A stretch of 55,621 bases of DNA from Bacteroidaceae bacterium (GCA_017466325.1 JAFTUK010000027.1:1-55621), one strand, 5' to 3'. Shown: positions 16,842 through 26,521, numbered from the stretch's first letter. Notes: generated by a model not told the origin, from the letters alone. Made by a program: numbers and translations.

Positions 16842-18295
16842 AAATTCCTGTTAAGACCGGAGTGTCAGTAGATGGCAGAGTTGCGCCTGCCGAAGATGAG
16901 GACTTGGGTATGAAGGCAATTTTGCAGATGGTCCAATCTGTAAATTCAACATGTCCTATTGATATCGGTAATGGCGTTATGTTGGATAGCATGAGTTATG
17001 CCAATGGGGTGGTGAAATATAATTATCTCGTGTCGGCGGCATCTTATGCAACAATCAGCAGGAATGTTTCTTTAAAGGAATCCGTTTTCCTTAACCTTAA
17101 GAGTAGCGAATCATTTAAGAGCACGGCAGAATTGTTATATTCAACGGAAACAAAACTTGCTTATTGTTATTATACAAAGGACAACAAGAAAGTGGAGGTA
17201 CTCTTATCGTTGGAAGATTTAAAGGGCATTTTTGCTCCTTCTGGTGAGGTGAACGAACTTCAGGATAAAATAACGGTTCTCCAAAATCTTGCAAAAACGG
17301 AGGCGTCATCTTGTCCTGTGGATATGAAGAATGGAATGGTTATTACAAATGTTGTATATGAGGACAAGAAGTATAAGTATACCTATATGGTGGCAGAACA
17401 GGTGTTTGCCGGCCTTGGTCCCGAGACAAAGGAACTGTTGCTAATTGCATTTAAAGGAATGCCTGAATTTAAGAGGCAGGGAAAGTTGTTGGTTGAAACA
17501 GAGTCTACATTATTGTGCCATTTCTTTGTGGGAGACGGTAGGTCTTTTGACGTGGAATTCTCGACCGAAGATATACGGAATATGTTAGCCACTCCTATAA
17601 CCGATACTGATGAATCACAAATTCTGGAAAAACTCAAGAATGATGCTAAGATTGCAAATTCCCAGTGTCCTATAGTATTGCTGGAAGGCAAATTGACATT
17701 AGCAGGTGTAACGTTTGAGAATAAAGCATATAAGTATTCATATCTTGTTTCTGATAATTCCCCGAATCTCATTGTGGATAGCATGGAATTAAAGAATACA
17801 ATTATTGCGGAATTGGCAAATAATCCGTCTTTTTCTCCGTTTGCTCGTATGCTGGTTAAAACCAATTCTGATTTGGTGTATCATTATCAATCCCAAAGCG
17901 GCAAGGTTCGCGATATCGTGTTTGCTCCCCGGGAACTAGACGTGTTCCAGGGAAAGACTCCTTCAAGACTGACCATTGAAATGACGGCTAAGAACCTAAA
18001 TGCCAAGTGTCCCATGAGAAAGCCAGATGGTAGTTTGGTGATTGAAAGTGTCACTTATGAATTGGGCGTTTTTAAGTATGTTGCGTTGCTTCCTGATGAG
18101 ATTATTACCAAGGAAGGTTTTGCGTCATCTATGAAGAATGAGTTTAAGGAATCATTGAGAAACCTAGATTTGCTGGAGCCATTGGTAGATGATAATGCAA
18201 AGATTGTCTATCATTTGCATGGTTCAAAAGGAAATGAGGTTGTTATAGAACTGAGCAATGAAGATTTGAGGGCCGCTTTGGCTGGTAGACAATGA
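16832..18295 (+). CDS. Four-repeat protein with NSxCP motifs; signal peptide frameshifted
   Basis: The 487-aa frame consists of four tandem domains of about 115-120 residues. Each opens with a Cys-Pro motif (NSTCPIDIGNG, ASSCPVDMKNG, NSQCPIVLLEG, NAKCPMRKPDG), followed by a beta-hairpin such as KYKYTYMV and a later L(V/L)x(T/S)xxxLxYHx strand. I do not know the family, and similar domains seem to exist in other Bacteroidales hypothetical proteins. The natural start is probably ATG 16770, which encodes a signal peptide one base out of frame with this region. As sequenced, the protein would not be exported, or translation would rely on the internal ATG at 16832. Confidence 0.75.
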   Translation: MCVEIPVKTGVSVDGRVAPAEDEDLGMKAILQMVQSVNSTCPIDIGNGVMLDSMSYANGVVKYNYLVSAASYATISRNVSLKESVFLNLKSSESFKSTAELLYSTETKLAYCYYTKDNKKVEVLLSLEDLKGIFAPSGEVNELQDKITVLQNLAKTEASSCPVDMKNGMVITNVVYEDKKYKYTYMVAEQVFAGLGPETKELLLIAFKGMPEFKRQGKLLVETESTLLCHFFVGDGRSFDVEFSTEDIRNMLATPITDTDESQILEKLKNDAKIANSQCPIVLLEGKLTLAGVTFENKAYKYSYLVSDNSPNLIVDSMELKNTIIAELANNPSFSPFARMLVKTNSDLVYHYQSQSGKVRDIVFAPRELDVFQGKTPSRLTIEMTAKNLNAKCPMRKPDGSLVIESVTYELGVFKYVALLPDEIITKEGFASSMKNEFKESLRNLDLLEPLVDDNAKIVYHLHGSKGNEVVIELSNEDLRAALAGRQ

Positions 18296-18397
18296 TACAT
18301 GTGTCTTCAATTGTTCGATACCGGTGTTGGGTTTAAGCGGGGGGCGATGTCGGATTAACGTTAGGGGATAACTCACAATAGTAAATTGTTATAATAT

Positions 18398-19447
18398 ATG
18401 CGAAGAGGTAAAAACAAATGTGTTCATGTAGAACTTGATGATGTGAGCGGTACCCTTCCTTCTTCTACAGGTCAACAGGATGCCGGTAAGAAAAATATGA
18501 TGGGCGAGAGCAATAATAAAAAAGCGGCTGGCAAGAAGTTTCCCATTCTTGCAATTGTTGCCGTTCTGTTCCTCGTCCTTGTGCCGATATCCGTTTACTT
18601 CGGTTATGCCGAGTATGTTAGATTGCAAAAGGAAAAGGAACGGGACGGGTTGTTTTGGGATATGCGTGTAAAATTTGACTATCTTAAGAATGACCGTACG
18701 GCTCAATATGTAAGGGTGGGTGATATATCGGTGAGAGATTCGGTATTGGACGTAGAGGTTCTAAGGACCTATTTTTACTTCAAAGGCAATTCCCGATATG
18801 GTGGTTTCGATGCTTTAAAAAAAGTTGCTCGTGATGAGGTGTTATCATTGATTCCCATGAATCCAGAACACTGGACAGATATCATCTCGAAGTTGTGCTC
18901 TTTGCAGATGAATATTCGGTTTATATATAGGACAGGACGGGACAATCTGCAAATCCCGATAGAATTTACTTATCAGGAATTCAAGGAAGTTGCAGAAAAT
19001 ATAGAAATGATGTCAAAGGCCCAAGACATATTTGTCCATAATAAATGCGAAGAGGTGCTTTCCTATGCCAAAATACATTTTAAGAATGATCGTGCTTTCA
19101 AAGTAGATAGCGTTTCATTGGATGAACAGTATGTAAAATTGCACCTTTCGTATTCCTCTGCAGTAGCAAATTTAGGTGAGAGTTTTACGGATTCTACACA
19201 TGTGCCGGCGCATTATCTCGATAAGGTTGGATATTTGGGCAGCATCTTGGACAATATGTTGTTTATATGTGCAGTAGAGAATAAGGGATTTGCATTTGTA
19301 TATTACGACAAAAAGACAAAATCGTCAAAAGTTGTGGCGTGGGATGCAGAAAGGACAGCACCTTATATCAAGTCGTTGGAAAATAGGATAATCTTGGATT
19401 CTCAGCAAGCTAACCGTGTCAAGACGATTGTGCGCAAGCATAAGTAG
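18398..19447 (+). CDS. Hypothetical protein with single membrane anchor, 349 aa
   Basis: A hydrophilic N-terminus of about 47 residues is followed by one membrane helix (about 48-70, FPILAIVAVLFLVLVPISVYFGYA) and a large C-terminal domain of about 275 residues. The orientation is probably N-in with the domain outside the inner membrane. The domain begins with a DISVRDSVLDVEV-like strand and has a repeated helix-strand layout that vaguely recalls the neighbouring four-repeat protein. No family is recognised. The gene starts about 100 nt after that neighbour, so co-expression is likely. The 3' end nearly meets the leftward RelA/SpoT gene (7-nt gap). Confidence 0.75.
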   Translation: MRRGKNKCVHVELDDVSGTLPSSTGQQDAGKKNMMGESNNKKAAGKKFPILAIVAVLFLVLVPISVYFGYAEYVRLQKEKERDGLFWDMRVKFDYLKNDRTAQYVRVGDISVRDSVLDVEVLRTYFYFKGNSRYGGFDALKKVARDEVLSLIPMNPEHWTDIISKLCSLQMNIRFIYRTGRDNLQIPIEFTYQEFKEVAENIEMMSKAQDIFVHNKCEEVLSYAKIHFKNDRAFKVDSVSLDEQYVKLHLSYSSAVANLGESFTDSTHVPAHYLDKVGYLGSILDNMLFICAVENKGFAFVYYDKKTKSSKVVAWDAERTAPYIKSLENRIILDSQQANRVKTIVRKHK

Positions 19448-19454
19448 ATCAGAT

Positions 19455-21416
19455 CTATTTCTCGTACTTTATTTGCCGTACTGACTCGATGCCCGGGATT
19501 TGGCTTATGTGGGCTATGGCGCTTACCATTTCCTCTACACCATGCACCATTATCGTCACCTTGCAATCCACTATGCAGTCCTTTGTGCTGATGCAGAGGG
19601 AATCCATGTTGAGGTGGAGCCTGTCGGCGATTTCCGACGTGAGGTCCATTAGCAGGCGATGTCTGTCCACACCTGTTATGGCCAGTGTGATGGGATAGGT
19701 GAAACCTATGCGGTTTATGGTGATGGAGGTGGGGGAGTGTACCTCTATGGGTGGTGCATCGGCCTTGTCGGCATAATCCACGTTCACCACGTTGTCGCCG
19801 AACTTGCTGGCCATGCGTATGGCCTCGGGGCATGAACGGCGGTGCAGGGTTATGTTTTCGTACTCGGAGGTTTGCGGATGTATTCCCTGCATGCGGATAC
19901 CTATGACCTCGCCACCGGGCAGAGGTTTGCATATCGGGCAACGGCACACTCCGCCACGGATAAGGCGGCGCTCTATGAGGAAGAGTCTCAGATAACGCTT
20001 GGCCAGATACGTCTGGCAATGGTCTATCCAGTCCTTACGTGGCTTGGCGTCTGGCGAGGTGATCAGTTTCACACAATCTCCTCCGTGCAGGACGGTCTTC
20101 ACGCTACACAGGATTCCGTTCACATAGGCATAGTGTGCATGTGCGCCAACCTCGTCGCCCTGCTTGAAGGCATAGTCAATGACGGTGCTGTCCTTGGGCA
20201 GGATGAAACTCTCTCCGCTGGGTGAGAATACCGTTATGTCGTCATAATAGAGGCTGGATGAAATGTGCTCGAGGAAGTATGCCTCGTTGCCTTGTGTGAC
20301 GATATCCTCCAGGACCTTGCGGAAACGTTTCACCCAGTTGCCTATGTTGCTGCCTATCTCGTTGATGCAGCCCACCTGGCTGGCCTTTACCATAGATTCG
20401 GAACATATCTGCACGTCCTCCCACACACCCTCGTCGGACAGGAGCATGAGGCGCAGGCACTGGTAGGAGTTCTCCTTAGGCTGCTCTATCTGGTTGATGA
20501 AACTGCCCGGACGTTCGCGGAAATCGCGCGTGAGCAGGTTGTATATCTTCAGGCAGGTTTCCTTCTCGGTCAGAGGGTCGTCCATGGTGTCCTCCCAGAA
20601 GGTTATGCGCACATAGTAGCGGTTGGGCAGATGCCAGAAGTCCACGTCCTGCTGCTTCATGCGTCGCCAGATGGAGTAGGGGCGTCGCCAGAAAGTCTCC
20701 ACGTTGCACTGGATGCCATGGTCCTTCAGCGTTCCTTTCACATCCTTGCAGAAGCGTTGCAGGCGTTCGCGGTTGTCGGCCTCGTCCTGCTGGAGCCAGC
20801 GCTCTATGTCGCCGTATTCCAGTTCGCAACGGTATTTGAAGGACAGGTTTTCCAGGTCGGACTTCACCTCGAAGAGTCCCAGACGGTTTGCCAGTGGAGC
20901 ATAGAAGCAATCCGTCTCTCCTGCTATCTTCATCTGCTTGTCGGGGCGCATGGATTGCAGGGTGCGCATGTTGTGCAGGCGGTCGCTGATCTTCACCATC
21001 ACGGCTCTGATGTCGTAGTGAAGCGACGCCAGAATCTGCTGATAGTTATCCACTTGCTTGGTGGTCTGGTAGGTTTCCTTCTTCTGCTTCGTAACCACGT
21101 TGACGAGCCCGGCCACATCGTTGCCAAAGCGCTCCCTTATGTCCTCCACGGTATATGGCGTGTCCTCCACCACATCGTGTAGGAAGGCGGTGATGACAGT
21201 GTTGGCATCCAGTTGTAGCTCCTTGGCGGCAATGAGTGCCACGGAAATGGGGTGCAGTATGTACGGTTCGCCCGACTTGCGCTTTTGAGGTGCATGTGCT
21301 TCCTTGGCCAGAAGGTAGGCCTGGCGTACGCGCTCCATGTCCTCCGGAGTTACGCGCGGAGCAATGGCATCAAACACCTGTTGAGCCAGATCGCTGACAA
21401 TCTGTTCGTAATCCAT
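19455..21416 (-). CDS. RelA/SpoT homologue, hydrolase intact, synthetase degenerate
   Basis: The 653-aa long RSH protein has an HD hydrolase domain (about 25-200) that keeps HPISVA (His55), FLHDVVEDT (His80-Asp81) and SDRLHNMRTL. The synthetase-like domain (about 235-385) keeps SIWRRMK but has lost the metal-binding Asp region (LPNRYYVRITF in place of a DLxAxR motif). Its substrate loop is altered to FINQIEQPKENSYQCLRL, and VQICSES replaces EIQIRT. A TGS domain (about 405-465), a small Cys-containing zinc-finger region (CRCPICKPLPGG) and a C-terminal ACT domain follow. I infer that it degrades (p)ppGpp but does not make it. Confidence 0.88.
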   Translation of the reverse strand: MDYEQIVSDLAQQVFDAIAPRVTPEDMERVRQAYLLAKEAHAPQKRKSGEPYILHPISVALIAAKELQLDANTVITAFLHDVVEDTPYTVEDIRERFGNDVAGLVNVVTKQKKETYQTTKQVDNYQQILASLHYDIRAVMVKISDRLHNMRTLQSMRPDKQMKIAGETDCFYAPLANRLGLFEVKSDLENLSFKYRCELEYGDIERWLQQDEADNRERLQRFCKDVKGTLKDHGIQCNVETFWRRPYSIWRRMKQQDVDFWHLPNRYYVRITFWEDTMDDPLTEKETCLKIYNLLTRDFRERPGSFINQIEQPKENSYQCLRLMLLSDEGVWEDVQICSESMVKASQVGCINEIGSNIGNWVKRFRKVLEDIVTQGNEAYFLEHISSSLYYDDITVFSPSGESFILPKDSTVIDYAFKQGDEVGAHAHYAYVNGILCSVKTVLHGGDCVKLITSPDAKPRKDWIDHCQTYLAKRYLRLFLIERRLIRGGVCRCPICKPLPGGEVIGIRMQGIHPQTSEYENITLHRRSCPEAIRMASKFGDNVVNVDYADKADAPPIEVHSPTSITINRIGFTYPITLAITGVDRHRLLMDLTSEIADRLHLNMDSLCISTKDCIVDCKVTIMVHGVEEMVSAIAHISQIPGIESVRQIKYEK

Positions 21417-21466
21417 AGTCGTAGTGGTATATGGGTTAAGTGGCTACTAATTTATGTTTTATTTGA

Positions 21467-21474
21467 CAAAGTTA
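21467..21474 (-). promoter_or_regulatory. -7 box TAACTTTG for the RelA/SpoT gene (minus)
   Basis: The plus-strand CAAAGTTA reads TAACTTTG on the minus strand. A start near 21460 would give a leader of about 45 nt. No -33 box with the usual spacing was seen. Confidence 0.5.
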
Positions 21475-21513
21475 ACCAAAATTACGACAAAGGAAGAATA
21501 AACACTGTTTATT

Positions 21514-21545
21514 TTTGCGTCAATGCCCTTTTTTCTGTATCTTTG
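21514..21545 (+). promoter_or_regulatory. Promoter for fabD: TTTG-N20-TATCTTTG
   Basis: TTTG at 21514-21517 and TATCTTTG at 21538-21545 are separated by 20 bp. Transcription from about 21552 gives a leader of some 77 nt that contains the imperfect hairpin TGGTCCTCCCGAAGACCACCA before the fabD ATG. Confidence 0.75.
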
Positions 21546-21628
21546 TCCGTGATATTTATATTATAAGGTGTGGTCCTCCCGAAGACCACCATTTGTAAGT
21601 CACTAAAATTAAATAAAAACATACGATT

Positions 21629-22519
21629 ATGAAAGCATTTGTATTTCCCGGTCAGGGAGCACAGTTCACTGGTATGGGCAAGGACCTGTACGAGAGCAAT
21701 GAGGTAGCAAAGGAGATGATGGAGAAGGCCAACGAGATACTTGGCTTCCGTCTGACCGACATCATGTTCGAGGGCGATGCCGAGGCATTGAAGCAGACAA
21801 AGGTTACCCAGCCTGCCGTGTTCCTGCACAGTGTGGTAATGGCAAAGTGTATGGGAGATGCCTTCCAGCCTGACATGGTGGGCGGTCATTCCCTTGGCGA
21901 GTTCAGTGCGCTGGTGGCAGCCGGTGCCTTGGATTTTGAGGACGGACTGAAACTTGTCTATGCCCGTGCCCTTGCCATGCAGAAGGCATGCGAGGCCGCT
22001 CCCGGCGGTATGGCAGCCGTATTGCGCCTGTCCGACGAGCAGATCGAGCAGATTTGTGCCGACGTTACTGCCCAGGCAGGCAAGGGTGTGGTGGTAGCCG
22101 CAAACTACAACTGCCCCGGCCAGTTGGTAATCAGCGGTAACAAGGAAGCCGTTGAGGTGGCATGCGAGAAACTTCTCGAAGCCGGTGCACGCCGTGCCCT
22201 GGTGCTGCCCGTAGGCGGTGCTTTCCACAGCCCACTGATGCAGCCTGCCAAGGACGAGTTGGAGGCAGCCATAGCATCCACAGAGTTCCACACTCCCACA
22301 TGCCCCATCTATCAGAACGTTGACGGCAAGGCACATACCAACCCCGAGGAAATCAAGCAGAACCTGATTGCCCAACTGACCGCCAGCGTGCGTTGGACAC
22401 AGGAGGTAGAGGCAATGGTAGAGGCCGGAGCAACGGAGTTCGTGGAGTGCGGTCCCGGTCAGGCTCTGACAGGTATGATAACTAAGATAGCCAAGGGCGC
22501 TACCGTCCTGCACGCATAA
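21629..22519 (+). CDS. fabD: Malonyl-CoA:ACP transacylase FabD
   Basis: The 296-aa enzyme transfers malonyl from CoA to acyl carrier protein for fatty acid synthesis. The N-terminal FPGQGAQ motif (residues 6-12), the nucleophile elbow GGHSLGE (Ser88) and the later GGAFHSPLM (catalytic His) are all present. Length is normal. It has its own promoter and is followed after 18 nt by a GH13 gene. It is not next to other fab genes. Confidence 0.96.
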   Translation: MKAFVFPGQGAQFTGMGKDLYESNEVAKEMMEKANEILGFRLTDIMFEGDAEALKQTKVTQPAVFLHSVVMAKCMGDAFQPDMVGGHSLGEFSALVAAGALDFEDGLKLVYARALAMQKACEAAPGGMAAVLRLSDEQIEQICADVTAQAGKGVVVAANYNCPGQLVISGNKEAVEVACEKLLEAGARRALVLPVGGAFHSPLMQPAKDELEAAIASTEFHTPTCPIYQNVDGKAHTNPEEIKQNLIAQLTASVRWTQEVEAMVEAGATEFVECGPGQALTGMITKIAKGATVLHA

Positions 22520-22537
22520 CGCCAGAACCGTTTTGCC

Positions 22538-24130
22538 ATGAACATATATCAAGTATTTACCCGTTTGTTCGGTGCCAATGTGGAGCATCCCGTTCCGCAT
22601 GGCAGCAAGAGTCAGAACGGATGCGGCACCATGTCGGCCTTTACTGCCAAGGCCTTGGCCGACATCAAGGCCATGGGCGTGACCCACATCTGGTACACAG
22701 GCATCATAGAGCATGCCACGCAAACCGACTATAGCCGTTACGGCATACGCAAGGACCACCCCGAGGTGGTGAAGGGCCGTGCCGGCAGTCCCTATGCCAT
22801 AAAGGACTACTACGACGTGGATCCCGACCTGGCAACCAAGGTGCCCGAGCGCATCAAGGAATGGGAGGCACTCATAGAGCGCACCCACAAGGCCGGGATG
22901 AAGGTCATCCAGGACTTCGTGCCCAACCATGTGGCACGCGAGTACCACTCGGATGCCTGTCCCGAGGGATGCAAGGACCTGGGCGAGGGCGACGATACCT
23001 CGCTCAACTACTCTCCCGAGAACAACTTCTACTACATGGGCGAACCTCTCCATCTGGACAATATCCTGAGCGAAGAGGAGCGTGCCAAGGCCAACCTCTA
23101 CGAGGAGAACCCCGCCAAGGCTACCGGCAACGATGTGTTCTCTGCATGGCCGGGCAGGAACGACTGGTACGAGACGGTAAAACTGAACTATGGTCCCAAT
23201 ACCTATGCCAAGATGCTTCAAATACTGCTCTACTGGGCGGAGAAGGGCGTGGACGGTTTCCGTTGCGACATGGCCGAGATGGTGCCCGTGGAGTTCTGGG
23301 AATGGGTGATACCTCAGGTAAAGGAGCAATACCCCGACATCATCTTCATAGCAGAGGTGTACAACCCTCAGTTGTACCGCGACTACATCTTCCGCGGACA
23401 CTTCGACTACCTTTATGACAAGGTGGGACTTTACGACAAACTCAAGGCCGTATCCGCAGGATGGTGCTCGGCCAAGGAACTGACATCATGCTGGCAGAGC
23501 GTGGAGGACATACAGGACCACATGCTCAACTTCCTGGAGAACCACGACGAGCAGCGCATAGCCAGCGACTTCTTCGCAGGCGATGCCAAGAAGGGCCGTC
23601 CCATGATGCTGGTGAGCACACTGATGAACACCAACCCCATGATGATATACTTCGGCCAGGAACTGGGCGAGAAGGGTATGGACAGCGAGGGTTTCTCTGG
23701 CGAGGACGGACGTACGACCATCTTCGACTACTGGACGGTGGATACCATACGCCGTTGGCGAAACGGCGGAAAGTTCGACGGTGCCCTGCTCACTGACGAG
23801 GAAAAGAAACTGAAGGAGTTCTACACACAGACCCTGCGTCTGGCCGAGGAGGAACCTGCCTTCAGCGAAGGACTCTTCTGGGACCTGATGTACATGAACG
23901 GGCATCTGGACAGACAGTATGCCTTCCTGCGTAGCGACAAGAACAAGACCTACCTGGTGGTGGCCAACTTCTCCGATGAGAACATCACCACAGATATCCG
24001 CATTCCTGCCGATGCCATCCGCTCGCTCACTCCCGAATCGGAGAAGGTGAAGAACAACCTTGCCCACGACATTACCGTGTCTATCAAGGTGAAGGCCTGG
24101 GACGGCATCGTAAAGAAGATAAAGTTGTAG
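22538..24130 (+). CDS. GH13-family alpha-glucan hydrolase (cytoplasmic)
   Basis: The 530-aa protein has no signal peptide. The (beta/alpha)8 catalytic barrel shows all GH13 regions: I DFVPNH, II GFRCDMAEM (nucleophile Asp), III FIAEVY (acid/base Glu) and IV FLENHDE. An all-beta C-terminal domain (about 445-530) follows. It probably acts on intracellular maltodextrin or glycogen; exact specificity is unclear. It is 18 nt downstream of fabD. A tandem palindrome array lies between its stop and manC. Confidence 0.9.
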   Translation: MNIYQVFTRLFGANVEHPVPHGSKSQNGCGTMSAFTAKALADIKAMGVTHIWYTGIIEHATQTDYSRYGIRKDHPEVVKGRAGSPYAIKDYYDVDPDLATKVPERIKEWEALIERTHKAGMKVIQDFVPNHVAREYHSDACPEGCKDLGEGDDTSLNYSPENNFYYMGEPLHLDNILSEEERAKANLYEENPAKATGNDVFSAWPGRNDWYETVKLNYGPNTYAKMLQILLYWAEKGVDGFRCDMAEMVPVEFWEWVIPQVKEQYPDIIFIAEVYNPQLYRDYIFRGHFDYLYDKVGLYDKLKAVSAGWCSAKELTSCWQSVEDIQDHMLNFLENHDEQRIASDFFAGDAKKGRPMMLVSTLMNTNPMMIYFGQELGEKGMDSEGFSGEDGRTTIFDYWTVDTIRRWRNGGKFDGALLTDEEKKLKEFYTQTLRLAEEEPAFSEGLFWDLMYMNGHLDRQYAFLRSDKNKTYLVVANFSDENITTDIRIPADAIRSLTPESEKVKNNLAHDITVSIKVKAWDGIVKKIKL

Positions 24131-24137
24131 GGAAAAC

Positions 24138-24225
24138 GCCTCGTGAGACGACGGCCCTCGCCTCGTGATGCGATGCCCTTCGCCTCGTGATGCGACAACC
24201 TTTGCCTCGTGAGGCGATACACATC
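24138..24225. repeat. Tandem palindrome array B (four 22-bp units)
   Basis: Four units start at 24138, 24160, 24182 and 24204, each beginning GCCTCGTGA and followed by a (G/T)GCGA or GACGA arm. The core palindrome is TCGCCTC-GT-GAGGCGA (7-2-7) with a 6-nt spacer, so the period is 22 bp. It lies 7 bp after the GH13 stop and about 50 bp before manC, inside what is otherwise an operon. There are no unique spacers and no cas genes, so it is not CRISPR. Confidence 0.8.
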
Positions 24226-24277
24226 GCAAGGTATAGCGTAGCCATCTACAACGTATAACATAAAAAGAACACAGATA

Positions 24278-25351
24278 ATGAACAGCGCAAATACAATCAG
24301 CCATTCGCACCTTGTCATCATGGCAGGCGGCATAGGAAGCCGCTTCTGGCCCATGAGCACTCCCGAACGTCCCAAGCAGTTTGTGGATGTATTGGGCACA
24401 GGACGCACATTCATTCAGATGACAGTTGACCGCTTCAAGGGAATCCTGCCTCCGGAGAACGTGTGGGTGGTTACCAGCCAGGCATACAAGGACATCGTTG
24501 CCGAGCAACTTCCCGAGGTGCCTCAGGGCAACATACTTCTGGAGCCTTGCCGCCGCAACACCGCTCCCTGCATAGCCTATGCCGCATGGAGGATAAAGAG
24601 CATTGACCCAAAGGCGACCATCGTGGTAAGCCCTTCCGACCACCTTGTCCTGGACACTCCCGAGTTCCAGCGTGTGGTGAAGAGCGCCATGGACTTTGCC
24701 TCCACCTCGGATGCTATCGTCACCCTGGGCATGAAACCCACCCGACCGGAGACAGGCTACGGCTACATACAGACGGACATGAGTTGTCCTTCTGCCCGCA
24801 ACAAGGAGATATATCGTGTAGATGCCTTCCGCGAGAAGCCCGACCTTGCCACGGCCGAGAAGTACATCCGCAAGCCCAACATGCTATGGAATGCCGGCAT
24901 CTTCATCTGGAACGTCAGCACCATAGTGAATGCCCTCAGGGTGTATGCGCCTGAGATTAACGAGGTGTTCGAAAACCTCTTGCCCCTCTACGGTACGGAC
25001 AAGGAGCAGGATGCCATCAACGAGAACTTCCCCAAGTGCGAGAGTATCTCCGTTGACTATGCCATCCTCGAGAAGTCGGAGGAGATATACTGCTTCCCTG
25101 CCAGTTTCGGTTGGAGCGACCTGGGCACTTGGGGCTCGTTGCGCGAGAACGTAAGCCGCGACAACAACGGAAATGCCGTGATTGGCGACAACGTGCAGAC
25201 TTACGAGACACGCGATTGTGTGATACATTGCAGCGAAGAGCGCCGTGTAGTGGTGCAGGGTCTGGACGGCTACATCGTGGCAGAGAAGGACAATACCCTG
25301 CTGATATGCAAACTCTCGGAGGAGCAGAGGATAAAGCAGTTTTCAGAATAA
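24278..25351 (+). CDS. manC: Mannose-1-phosphate guanylyltransferase
   Basis: The 357-aa nucleotidyltransferase makes GDP-mannose from mannose-1-phosphate and GTP. It shows the signature MAGGIGSRFWPMSTPERPKQ (residues 15-35), the VSPSDHL motif and FREKPDL. The protein has only the pyrophosphorylase domain, without the fused isomerase domain of bifunctional enzymes. It begins the manC-gmd-fcl-fkp GDP-fucose set, with 23 nt to gmd. Confidence 0.93.
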   Translation: MNSANTISHSHLVIMAGGIGSRFWPMSTPERPKQFVDVLGTGRTFIQMTVDRFKGILPPENVWVVTSQAYKDIVAEQLPEVPQGNILLEPCRRNTAPCIAYAAWRIKSIDPKATIVVSPSDHLVLDTPEFQRVVKSAMDFASTSDAIVTLGMKPTRPETGYGYIQTDMSCPSARNKEIYRVDAFREKPDLATAEKYIRKPNMLWNAGIFIWNVSTIVNALRVYAPEINEVFENLLPLYGTDKEQDAINENFPKCESISVDYAILEKSEEIYCFPASFGWSDLGTWGSLRENVSRDNNGNAVIGDNVQTYETRDCVIHCSEERRVVVQGLDGYIVAEKDNTLLICKLSEEQRIKQFSE

Positions 25352-25374
25352 CTAACGGATAGACAAAATATTTT

Positions 25375-26487
25375 ATGGAAAAGAGAAATGTTGCCCTTAT
25401 AACGGGCGTGACAGGACAGGACGGCAGTTATCTGAGCGAGTTCCTTATAGAGAAAGGTTATGAGGTTCATGGTATCATCCGCCGCAGCAGTGTGGATTAC
25501 CGCGAGCGCATCGCTCACTTGGAGGGTCATCCCCAGTTCCACCTCCACTATGGCGATATGGGCGACTCCATGTCACTTGTAAAGGTAATAGCCGACGTAC
25601 GTCCCACTGAGATATACAACCTGGCAGCACAGAGTCATGTACAGGTAAGTTTTGATGCTCCTGAGTTTACGGCCGATGTGGATGCCGTTGGCGTACTCCG
25701 TGTTCTGGAGGCAGTGCGCGCCAACCACTTGGAGAACGAATGCCGCATCTATCAGGCATCCACTTCCGAACTATACGGCAAGGTGGAGGAGGTTCCGCAG
25801 AACGAGAACACGCCCTTCCATCCCTACAGTCCCTATGCCGTGGCAAAACTCTATGGTTTCTGGATTATCAAGGAGTACCGCGAGGCATACAACATGTACT
25901 GCTGCTCGGGCATCCTGTTCAACCACGAGAGCGAGCGCCGTGGCGAGACCTTCGTGACACGCAAGATTACCCTGGCCGCCGCACGTATAGCACAGGGCAA
26001 GCAGGAAAAACTCCTTCTGGGCAACCTCTCCTCTCTTCGCGACTGGGGTTATGCCAAGGACTATGTGGAGTGCATGTGGCTCATCCTCCAGCAGCCCGAA
26101 CCTGAGGACTTCGTCATCGCCACCGGCGTGCAGCACTCTGTGCGCGAGTTCACCTATGCCGCCTTCAAGGCTGCCGGCATTGAACTGAAGTTCGAAGGTG
26201 AGGAGATGGACGAGAAGGGCATCTGCGTGAGCGGTCCTGCCGAACTCGTGGGCAAGACACTTGTGGAGGTAAGCCCCGACTTCTACCGTCCCACCGATGT
26301 GGTCAACCTCTGGGGCGACCCCACCAAGGCCAAGACAAAACTGGGTTGGAACCCTGCCAAGACTACCTTCGAGCAACTTGTATCCATCATGGTCAAGCAC
26401 GACATGGAGAAGGTGGCCGCCGACCACGTGGCCAGCGTGATGCGTACAAACCTGGCAGAGTATCTGGAGAAGGGCCTGGTGAAGTAA
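25375..26487 (+). CDS. gmd: GDP-mannose 4,6-dehydratase
   Basis: The 370-aa extended SDR enzyme converts GDP-mannose to GDP-4-keto-6-deoxymannose. The NADP-binding loop is [14 protein letters not shown] (residues 8-21), [14 protein letters not shown] follows, and the catalytic YxxxK is in [13 protein letters not shown] with the upstream Ser/Thr-Glu of [10 protein letters not shown]. Length fits the family. The order gmd-fcl-fkp gives a complete GDP-L-fucose route. Confidence 0.96.
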   Translation: MEKRNVALITGVTGQDGSYLSEFLIEKGYEVHGIIRRSSVDYRERIAHLEGHPQFHLHYGDMGDSMSLVKVIADVRPTEIYNLAAQSHVQVSFDAPEFTADVDAVGVLRVLEAVRANHLENECRIYQASTSELYGKVEEVPQNENTPFHPYSPYAVAKLYGFWIIKEYREAYNMYCCSGILFNHESERRGETFVTRKITLAAARIAQGKQEKLLLGNLSSLRDWGYAKDYVECMWLILQQPEPEDFVIATGVQHSVREFTYAAFKAAGIELKFEGEEMDEKGICVSGPAELVGKTLVEVSPDFYRPTDVVNLWGDPTKAKTKLGWNPAKTTFEQLVSIMVKHDMEKVAADHVASVMRTNLAEYLEKGLVK

Positions 26488-26521
26488 CCTGTCTGACATT
26501 CTAACCGAACGAGATAGTTAT

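Noticed and set aside
24138-24225. Possible CRISPR array
   Set aside because: Units are contiguous with a 22-bp period and have no unique spacers of 30 nt or more; there are no cas genes in the window. The same holds for the arrays at 5.6, 16.1 and 34.5 kb.
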